Position numbers and translations under genes: made by a program. Of a DNA stretch of 13,146 nt, positions 1 through 5,705 are shown piece after piece. How positions within the stretch are numbered: position 1 is the first letter of the stretch; each line of letters starts with the position of its first letter. Below the pieces are notes generated by a model. That model searched no databases and was not told the origin of the DNA. It saw only the letters and a program-made list of their open reading frames with translations. This stretch comes from a bacterium (lineage in GTDB: Bacteria; UBP14; UBA6098; JAFGQG01): the NCBI GenBank assembly GCA_016930435.1, contig JAFGGQ010000069.1:1-13146 (forward strand), given 5' to 3'.

Positions 1-59
1 GCAATATAGACAATAATCTTTCATACTACTGCTCAGGAAGATTATGTTACTTAAACCGG

Positions 60-92
60 CCTGAAGTAAATGCTTCGCAATGACGAGATGGT
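60..92. repeat. Possible fragment of a dispersed 'GTCATTGCGAA' palindromic repeat
   Basis: On the minus strand this stretch reads CTCGTCATTGCGAAGC, resembling the 'CGTCATTGCGAG/GAAGC' core of short dispersed palindromic repeats found between genes in many bacterial genomes. The neighbouring GAAGTAAATGCTTC (63-76) can fold into a small hairpin with one wobble pair. Only one copy lies in this window, so its repetitive nature is inferred from memory of the motif and not shown here. The rest of 1-220 holds no gene that I can support. Confidence 0.3.
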
Positions 93-182
93 TGGTGCTG
101 ATGAAGAGCCGATAATATATTATTATTTGTTTTTATTTCAATTTTAACTTATATTTGTATCAAAACAAAAAATTTTATACGA

Positions 183-191
183 TGGTATAAT
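183..191 (+). promoter_or_regulatory. Extended -10 promoter for the ZIP transporter
   Basis: TGG-TATAAT (183-191) is a perfect TGn extended -10 element. No good -35 hexamer lies 16-18 bases upstream (the bases there are AAACAA), which extended -10 promoters tolerate. Transcription would begin near 198, leaving a leader of about 23 bases that contains AAAGGA (205-210), 10 bases before the ATG at 221. Confidence 0.45.
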
Positions 192-220
192 ACATGACCA
201 TTTCAAAGGACAAGAACTAA

Positions 221-1048
221 ATGGATAAAGCTATGAATTTAGATCGCTTACTCGAATATAATCCCATACTACTTGCACTGGGAGCGACATTATTCACCTG
301 GCTGGTTACTGCTTTAGGTTCATCTATGGTTTTCTTCTTTAAAATGATCAACAAAAAAGTACTCAATTCAATGCTTGGTTTTGCTGCGGGTGTTATGATT
401 GCAGCCAGTTTCTGGTCGCTGTTAAAACCAGCAATTGAAATAGCCGAGGAGATCGGTTCAATTCCATGGGTACCGGCACTGGTTGGCTTTTTAGTCGGTG
501 GAGCATTTTTATTCTTAATTGACAAGATTCTTCCCCATTTGCATATAGGTCTTACAGTTGATAAAGCCGAAGGAATAAAAACCCAGTGGCAAAGAAGCGT
601 ACTACTTGTTCTTGCAATTACACTTCATAATATTCCTGAAGGATTAGCGGTAGGCGTAACATTTGGGGCATTAGCCAACAATCCGAATGCGGGTATGCTT
701 GCAGGGGCAATCGCTCTCTCTATTGGAATAGGTATTCAGAATTTCCCCGAAGGAGCAGCTGTCTCAATCCCATTAAGAAGAGAAGGATTCTCAAGATTAA
801 AGGCTTTTAACTATGGGCAATTATCTGGTATTGTCGAACCCATTGCAGGTGTTTTTGGGGCTTATTTTGTCTTGATTGTAAACCCCTTATTACCTTATGC
901 ACTATCATTTGCTGCCGGGGCAATGATTTTTGTGGTAGTGGAAGAATTAATTCCGGAGTCACAAATAGGGAATGAAACAGACCTATCTACTATCGGTGCT
1001 ATGGTTGGCTTTGCTACTATGATGCTACTTGATGTCGGATTGGGATAA
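221..1048 (+). CDS. ZIP family divalent metal transporter (GufA/ZIP11-like)
   Basis: A 275-residue inner-membrane protein, almost entirely hydrophobic segments, matching the ZIP (zinc/iron permease) family, which moves Zn2+ or other divalent metals into the cytoplasm. The two family signatures are visible: [10 protein letters not shown] (H136, N137, P139, E140) in the fourth helix and [11 protein letters not shown] (Q173, N174, E177) in the fifth. Gln in place of the first His in the fifth helix is usual for the GufA/ZIP11 subgroup. An HLH pair (106-108) in the loop before the fourth helix and EELIPE (241-246) near the C-terminus could also bind metal. Length fits the family. The ATG at 221 is preceded by a modest AAAGGA; Met5 is an alternative. 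The gene stands alone and is AT-richer with more AGA arginine codons than the minus-strand genes. The transported metal cannot be read from sequence. Confidence 0.93.
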   Translation: MDKAMNLDRLLEYNPILLALGATLFTWLVTALGSSMVFFFKMINKKVLNSMLGFAAGVMIAASFWSLLKPAIEIAEEIGSIPWVPALVGFLVGGAFLFLIDKILPHLHIGLTVDKAEGIKTQWQRSVLLVLAITLHNIPEGLAVGVTFGALANNPNAGMLAGAIALSIGIGIQNFPEGAAVSIPLRREGFSRLKAFNYGQLSGIVEPIAGVFGAYFVLIVNPLLPYALSFAAGAMIFVVVEELIPESQIGNETDLSTIGAMVGFATMMLLDVGLG

Positions 1049-1140
1049 CCTATAATCGAATGTTAAAAATACCGAAATCCACGAAAACATTAACCTAAAG
1101 ACACTACTTGTTTTTAAAATAGGAAAGATATTGGTTCCAT

Positions 1141-1866
1141 CTAAAAATCCAGCCCCTTACCCTTAAATTCCAGGTATAAGCCCCTATCCATCTTCAAAAA
1201 GCTATCATCCTCTTCCAGGTCATAAACCCACTTTGCACTCTTACCCTTTTGACTGTGTGCATTAGTCTCCAATATAGAGGTAGGTACAACGATCTCCACG
1301 GTCATGTAGAAACCCTCAAGGGTGCTTCTCATCTCAATCAGTTGTTGCTCTTCCGATTCCCCGTCATCCAGGTCTTCCTCCTCAAACATGGCTTCTGTAG
1401 TAATCACATAATTACCCGCATCATTCCTGAAAATCATACTCCCTTCGTTCATTTCATCGTTTCTTATAAATTGCACCATATCTTCTATCTCGATGACCAA
1501 TTCCACATGTTCCAAACCTTCCTCCGCATAATTCCGGTATGATTTCAGGGTCATGATATCGGAGGTCCACATCTGCTTGACCTCTTCCTCTGTAAACAGT
1601 ATCCAGTCCTTATCCTGATCATCATCAACTGCGAGCAGGCTATCCTCATCCCCTTCGTTTTCGAGGGGAGCTTCTATCGGATGGTCACCTGCCGCAGACC
1701 ACTCCGAAGCGCTACGGATGAGGTTGACCGTAGCCGTATCCATTGCATAATGAAGCTCCATGATGCCGCTACCATCCTTATTGATCACCATCTTCTTCTC
1801 CACACGGATACATGCAATGGCGCTTAATAAAAGCAAAACCAGAATAAAAAACAGTGTTCTCTTCAC
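1141..1866 (-). CDS. Acidic lipoprotein with LppM-like N-terminal segment
   Basis: A 241-residue protein read from a GTG start at 1866, chosen because AGGAGG lies 4 bases upstream; an in-frame ATG at 1899 would put this site inside the gene. The N-terminus is a lipoprotein-type signal: VKR, a hydrophobic stretch (4-14), then a lipobox-like SAIAC with Cys19 as lipidation site. Just after it, MVINKDGSGIMELHY resembles the 'xxxNxDGSGxxxxxxxx' opening of LppM/DUF3153-type envelope lipoproteins, whose function is unknown. The remainder is soluble and very acidic, with Asp/Glu clusters around residues 70-88 and 161-174. It is predicted to be anchored in the envelope and exposed to the periplasm or surface. 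It converges on the ZIP gene with 92 bases between and diverges from radC. Family assignment is tentative; being an exported lipoprotein is fairly safe. Confidence 0.75.
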   Translation of the reverse strand: MKRTLFFILVLLLLSAIACIRVEKKMVINKDGSGIMELHYAMDTATVNLIRSASEWSAAGDHPIEAPLENEGDEDSLLAVDDDQDKDWILFTEEEVKQMWTSDIMTLKSYRNYAEEGLEHVELVIEIEDMVQFIRNDEMNEGSMIFRNDAGNYVITTEAMFEEEDLDDGESEEQQLIEMRSTLEGFYMTVEIVVPTSILETNAHSQKGKSAKWVYDLEEDDSFLKMDRGLYLEFKGKGLDF

Positions 1867-1870
1867 TTTT

Positions 1871-1876
1871 CCTCCT
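1871..1876 (-). promoter_or_regulatory. Ribosome-binding site fixing the GTG start at 1866
   Basis: Minus-strand AGGAGG, 4 bases upstream of GTG. It rules in the GTG at 1866 over the upstream ATG at 1899, and makes the mature protein begin with a clean basic-hydrophobic-Cys lipoprotein signal. Confidence 0.75.
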
Positions 1877-1899
1877 AAAGAACAAGTTAAAATAGTCAT

Positions 1900-1920
1900 T
1901 TAGCAATTAACAATTAGCAT
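1900..1920. repeat. Three tandem heptamers TTARCAW
   Basis: TTAGCAA (1900-1906), TTAACAA (1907-1913) and TTAGCAT (1914-1920) follow one another without gaps. The 11-base core AATTAACAATT also occurs at 11658-11668, in front of the TonB-dependent receptor. Both sites are in AT-rich leaders of minus-strand genes, so the match could be chance or a shared binding site. Confidence 0.4.
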
Positions 1921-1924
1921 TGAA

Positions 1925-1951
1925 AAATTATTTATTTGATTTTGCTGTCAA
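1925..1951 (-). promoter_or_regulatory. Candidate promoter for the acidic lipoprotein gene
   Basis: The minus strand carries a perfect -35 TTGACA (1951-1946). The best -10 match is TAATTT (1930-1925) with a short 15-base spacer, so strength and exact start are uncertain. Transcription would begin near the tandem heptamers at 1900-1920, about 50 bases before the GTG. Confidence 0.35.
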
Positions 1952-2116
1952 ATACTTTGTTCTATAATTGCAATAAATTCTCCTATTCAGCATTAATAAA
2001 CTGTATTTAGTTTTGCAGGTCTCTTTTCGTCATAGGCTTTGGGTTACTTTAGCAGTTTAATATCCCGTTTCAAAAAAAGCAATTAAAAAATATTTGATCA
2101 AATAATAAACATTTTG

Positions 2117-2145
2117 TTGACAGTTCCCTATGTATTCTCTATAAT
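2117..2145 (+). promoter_or_regulatory. Consensus sigma-70-type promoter for radC
   Basis: TTGACA (2117-2122), a spacer of exactly 17 bases, then TATAAT (2140-2145): both hexamers and the spacing match the housekeeping consensus exactly. The expected start near 2152 gives radC a leader of about 28 bases. The Bacteroidota-type promoter (TTTG with a TAnnTTTG element) does not fit here. Confidence 0.8.
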
Positions 2146-2179
2146 TTAAAAGGTATTAAATTCTTTTCTAAGTATTTCA

Positions 2180-2854
2180 ATGAACGAGGATCAAGCGGGA
2201 CATCGCATCCGGTTGCGTGAAAGGTTTTTAAATTCAGGGCTTAAGGGTTTCGCCGAACACGAGATCCTGGAGTTCCTGCTCACTTTCACCATCCCCCGTA
2301 AAGATACCAAGGATATCGCCAAAAAGCTTCTCAAGACCTTTAAAAGCTTCAATGGTGTGCTGGATGCCCCCATTCAGGATATTCAAAACATCAAGGGTCT
2401 TGGCACTATTTCCCCTGTGCTCATCAAGCTGTTCAAGGCATTAATCGAGTACTATCTTAAGCAGCGGGTAAGTGCTGGCAATCATCTCAACTCGACCGAG
2501 GATGTTGTGAATTATTTTCAAGCCTCGATGGCCCCTCTGACCCATGAGGAATTCAGGGTGATCTTTTTGAATACCAAAAACCTTATCCTTGAGATAGAAA
2601 CTATCACATCCGGTACCATAGACCATTCCGTTATCTACCCCCGGGAAATATTAAAAAAAGCACTGAATTACAATGCCAAATCCATCGTACTGGTGCATAA
2701 TCATCCATCCGGGGACCCCCACCCTTCTGAAAGCGACCTGGAACTAACCCGTAAATTAAAGACCATTGCCGAGTTAATGGATATCAATGTTCATGACCAT
2801 GTGATAATAGGCCGTGACGGATACTTCAGCCTGGCCCAGGAAAAATTGATTTAA
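2180..2854 (+). CDS. radC: RadC family JAMM/MPN domain protein
   Basis: A 224-residue protein of usual RadC length. Residues 5-60 match the conserved RadC N-terminus (GHRIRLRERF, EHEILEFLL). A helix-hairpin-helix-like segment (about 65-90, IKGLGTISPVLI) could contact DNA. The C-terminal JAMM/MPN metalloprotease-like domain (about 105-224) has an intact metal site: H173-N-H175, Ser183 and Asp186 in HNHPSGDPHPSESD, which fits HxHx7Sx2D, and an upstream glutamate (E123/E124). The family was once linked to DNA repair in E. coli, but its activity is still undefined; peptidase-type zinc chemistry is inferred from the fold. The ATG at 2180 has no recognisable Shine-Dalgarno sequence despite the near-perfect promoter. 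The gene is monocistronic and its stop lies 17 bases from the stop of the convergent lipoprotein gene. Confidence 0.95.
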   Translation: MNEDQAGHRIRLRERFLNSGLKGFAEHEILEFLLTFTIPRKDTKDIAKKLLKTFKSFNGVLDAPIQDIQNIKGLGTISPVLIKLFKALIEYYLKQRVSAGNHLNSTEDVVNYFQASMAPLTHEEFRVIFLNTKNLILEIETITSGTIDHSVIYPREILKKALNYNAKSIVLVHNHPSGDPHPSESDLELTRKLKTIAELMDINVHDHVIIGRDGYFSLAQEKLI

Positions 2855-2863
2855 AACCAATTT
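2839..2863 (-). terminator. Weak AT-rich hairpin at the convergent junction
   Basis: On the minus strand AAATTGGTT-TTA-AATCAATTT forms a 9-pair stem with one G-T wobble, followed by further T residues, giving a terminator-like shape for the four-gene cluster that ends at 2872. On the plus strand the wobble becomes an A-C mismatch and no T tract follows. The stem has few GC pairs, so it is a weak candidate; it overlaps the end of radC. Confidence 0.3.
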
Positions 2864-2871
2864 GCGAACCC

Positions 2872-4686
2872 TTACTCTTCTTCCTCTTGCAACACCGGTG
2901 GCGTTTTGATGAAATCGAAAGCCTTCTTTATAGCCTCCTCCACATCGGGTATGCCATTGCCGTTATTATCCTCATTTTTCATGAAGTAGAATCCGAATTC
3001 GTAGATTGCGGATCTGAACGAGGGGGTTACATATTCAATAGCGACCCCGTCATTCTGGTGTTCCTGGTATTCAGGGGTAGCGGGATTTATGGATTCATGG
3101 CAGTCGAAGATATAGACCACCCGTGAGTAGGGCATACCGTATGCGGGTTGCCGTGGATAGAGCCTTCCCACCGCGGGGACGATCCCGGGGGTAGCGGAAG
3201 ATGGTGCCCTGTCGGGGTCAGGGTAAAGGCTCGGATAGACATTGGGGAATACCGATACGGCACCCCCGAAATATTGATCGCTAAAACTTGGATTGGTGAA
3301 ACCACCGCTATAGCAGAGTCCACCAGCGCAAAGCCCCATATACCGTGAAGCGAATGAATAGTAATCATTGGAACCGATGCTGCTGCCCATTAATCGGCGG
3401 CCATCCATAATCAGCCGGCCCCCCATTTCAATATACCCTCCAAGTTGATCGGCAATAGACAGGGTCAGGCCGGTATTGGCATCGGTAGCGTTGCCGTCCA
3501 CCCAGTAGATTATATTATGTTCCGCAAGGTCCCTCATAGGGATACGCCATTGCGAAGACCCTGAATTGGGAAAGTTGTCCGGGGCCTCCAGAAGATCCCA
3601 GCTATCGATCAGTCCATCCGCTTCCAGCATATTCATCATATCGGTGTAAAAAGCCTGGACGGAATCCGCTACCGGATCCCAGATACCACTGAGAAAATTG
3701 GAGTTTGTAGCATCAATAAGAAGAACATTGAAATCCATATCCCCATTTATCCAGTCCATCAAGACATTAGTATCCGAGACATCCACGATGGGACTGATAA
3801 TGGTCATAGGCATAGAATCCCTCTCGCTTTCAAAGAAAGCATCGTCACGGGCTTTGATATAGAAAACATAAGAACCGTTTTCCAGGTTTGTCAGGGTTAC
3901 GCTTGAACTGGTTATCCAGCCATCCAGGGTATCCACACCATCATCCATATAGTGATATGCAGGATCACCTGAACACTGTACGATGTTACCCCGGTCATCA
4001 TAATCGACCACGGCCCAGTAGTATTCCATAATCACCGGATCATCCAGATCATCTGCGTCCCAGACAAAGGTCAGGCCGCTCCAGCTATAGGTTGTATAAT
4101 CCAGGCACCAGAGTGTATCTACCAGGAAGGTATCCCAGAGAGCCTCATCGGGCAAGCCTTCCCAGAGGGTATCCTCTTCAAAGGGATGAGCAAGTATCTT
4201 CATATTGGTGGGTGGGATATTGGTCCGGTAGATGATCACACAAGTTGTAGAGGAGGTATCAGCATCATCGTCGATAGCCCTGATGCAGAAAAGATGTTCG
4301 GTAGGTTCAGGGGGATCGGCCAGGGCATTCACGGTATCATGACTTAAGTAGATGGTGTCCGAATAAACCGACTCCACCTCCACCCACATATATGCCGGGA
4401 TTATGGAAGGGTCCTCCTGATAAGCTCTGTAAGTAGCTTCATCAACGCTGTTGATGGAAATATCGACCCATCGATAAAGTGTTGCCCAGCCGTCTATATC
4501 GGGAGCATACCACCAGATAATTGGAGCCGATGAGACGACCGCGCTGTCCGGCGGGGAATTGGCCAGTATGATATTAGGGGCCTGATTAGGTTTCTCCTCC
4601 CCTTTATAATCGAAGGTACAACTCATCGTTAACAGGAACCCGGCAATAATTACTACATAGGGAACCAGCATTATAAATTTTTTCAT
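2872..4686 (-). CDS. Lipoprotein with Fn3/Ig-like repeats and a GATase-like region
   Basis: A 604-residue exported protein. It opens with MKK, a hydrophobic stretch and TMSC, so Cys23 is the probable lipidation site (Thr at -3 is slightly off the lipobox). Residues 34-155 and 160-300 look like two beta-rich Fn3/Ig-like domains, with the recurrent 'P..A.V.S....W...D.DGW' and 'Y.F.I.A.DD' patterns of FCB surface proteins. Residues 318-440 (NVLLIDATN ... HNIIYWVDGN ... GGYIEMGGRLIMDGRRLMG) resemble the Rossmann-like core of class I glutamine-amidotransferase-like domains, without an obvious catalytic Cys in the usual place. Residues 573-584, DNNGNGIPDVEE, form a perfect 12-position EF-hand/dockerin-type calcium loop. 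GGAGG sits 7 bases before the ATG. It is the last gene of the cluster, 49 bases after the PorV-like gene. I cannot give a specific function; a surface accessory role is inferred. Confidence 0.75.
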   Translation of the reverse strand: MKKFIMLVPYVVIIAGFLLTMSCTFDYKGEEKPNQAPNIILANSPPDSAVVSSAPIIWWYAPDIDGWATLYRWVDISINSVDEATYRAYQEDPSIIPAYMWVEVESVYSDTIYLSHDTVNALADPPEPTEHLFCIRAIDDDADTSSTTCVIIYRTNIPPTNMKILAHPFEEDTLWEGLPDEALWDTFLVDTLWCLDYTTYSWSGLTFVWDADDLDDPVIMEYYWAVVDYDDRGNIVQCSGDPAYHYMDDGVDTLDGWITSSSVTLTNLENGSYVFYIKARDDAFFESERDSMPMTIISPIVDVSDTNVLMDWINGDMDFNVLLIDATNSNFLSGIWDPVADSVQAFYTDMMNMLEADGLIDSWDLLEAPDNFPNSGSSQWRIPMRDLAEHNIIYWVDGNATDANTGLTLSIADQLGGYIEMGGRLIMDGRRLMGSSIGSNDYYSFASRYMGLCAGGLCYSGGFTNPSFSDQYFGGAVSVFPNVYPSLYPDPDRAPSSATPGIVPAVGRLYPRQPAYGMPYSRVVYIFDCHESINPATPEYQEHQNDGVAIEYVTPSFRSAIYEFGFYFMKNEDNNGNGIPDVEEAIKKAFDFIKTPPVLQEEEE

Positions 4687-4735
4687 TTAATATCCTCCAT
4701 AAATTTATCATAGATCACGTTCATTGAATGCTTCC

Positions 4736-5653
4736 TTAGAATTTAAAACTGAGCGTTGTGATATGGGAATCGCTGAGATAATTATAATGAGTATAAGCAT
4801 AGTCCACTTTCAGCATATATTTTCCGAAGGGTAACTGGACACCTGCTCCCGCCGAAAAATTCTCGTCATCATAATTCAGCTTCTTTCCTACCCTGAGAGC
4901 AAAATTGCCCCGGTACCAGTATTCCAGTCCGGCGGTGTATTTCTCCAGATTATCGGAGGGATGGCACCATCCGGATGAAAAGGTGACCTTGTGCATTGCG
5001 GTCTGGAGAAGTTCGGCGGCAACTCCGAAATGAAATACCATAGGGAGTGGATAATTATCCTGGATAAATTTCATATCTGGGCCGAAGTTGGCGATATTCA
5101 TTCCCAGCCGGAGTGTTTTAAAGTCCGTGAAATAAAGTGTTCCGATATCGAAAGCCCAGCCGTGAGCCTGTTCATCAGCATAGAATTCGCCGATATATTT
5201 CAGGGTCAAACCCGCCGAGAACTTGTCGGTGAGCATTCTGGAGAAAGTAAAACCTACGGCCATGTCTGATGCCACGAATGTTCGGCCGGTGCCTTCGGTA
5301 TGTTCCCAGGTGGTTTCATCCATCTCGCCGGTGGACAGGCCGTACCAGGACAATCCCAATGCTCCCCCGGGTATTGGATAGACCAATCCGGCATAACCAT
5401 AGTTTATATCAGCGGGATATTTCACATAGCTGAAAGCGACCTCTTTTTGAGTCAGCCATGCAACTCCGCCGGGATTGTAGAAAAGTGCTGTTGCATCGTT
5501 GGCTACCGCCTTAAAAGCTTCCCCCATTCCCACCGAACGGGCGCCAACCCCCAGTTCCAGGAACTGTGCACCGGCAGTGCCCACCTTAGCCTGGCCCCAT
5601 AAAAGCAGGGGAAACAGGATTATCAGAAATATAGGTAACACGAACCTTTTCAT
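4736..5653 (-). CDS. PorV/PorQ family outer-membrane beta-barrel protein
   Basis: A 305-residue protein with a signal peptide (MKR, hydrophobic 4-19, cleavage near WGQ20-21) and a predicted beta-barrel of alternating strands ending in the terminal Phe common to outer-membrane proteins. The family hallmark is clear at residues 27-65: AGAQFLELGVGARSVGMGEA followed by ANDATALFYNPGGVAWL. PorV (LptO) is the type IX secretion barrel that collects cargo at the surface; PorQ and other relatives are distributed widely in FCB bacteria. A strong AGGAGGA lies 7 bases before the ATG. It stands directly after a gene whose product has a sorting-type C-terminal domain, so a dedicated partnership is plausible, but no core type IX secretion gene is in the window, and a general FadL-like porin role remains possible. 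Confidence 0.88.
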   Translation of the reverse strand: MKRFVLPIFLIILFPLLLWGQAKVGTAGAQFLELGVGARSVGMGEAFKAVANDATALFYNPGGVAWLTQKEVAFSYVKYPADINYGYAGLVYPIPGGALGLSWYGLSTGEMDETTWEHTEGTGRTFVASDMAVGFTFSRMLTDKFSAGLTLKYIGEFYADEQAHGWAFDIGTLYFTDFKTLRLGMNIANFGPDMKFIQDNYPLPMVFHFGVAAELLQTAMHKVTFSSGWCHPSDNLEKYTAGLEYWYRGNFALRVGKKLNYDDENFSAGAGVQLPFGKYMLKVDYAYTHYNYLSDSHITTLSFKF

Positions 5654-5705
5654 AATATACTCCTCCTGTAAGCCTCAAGGCAATATAGATTTACCCTATT
5701 TATCT

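Noticed and set aside
1051-1056. TATAAT on the plus strand just after the ZIP gene
   Set aside because: No -35 partner in a good position, and the next gene in that direction is more than 1 kb away with its own promoter.
1049-1140. AATGTT...AACATT inverted repeat as a terminator for the ZIP gene
   Set aside because: Six AT-rich pairs with a loop of more than 20 bases and no T tract; I see no convincing terminator in this gap.
1963-1968. TATAAT on the plus strand upstream of radC
   Set aside because: The only -35-like partner (TTGCTG) is 15 bases away, and the perfect promoter at 2117-2145 lies closer to radC.
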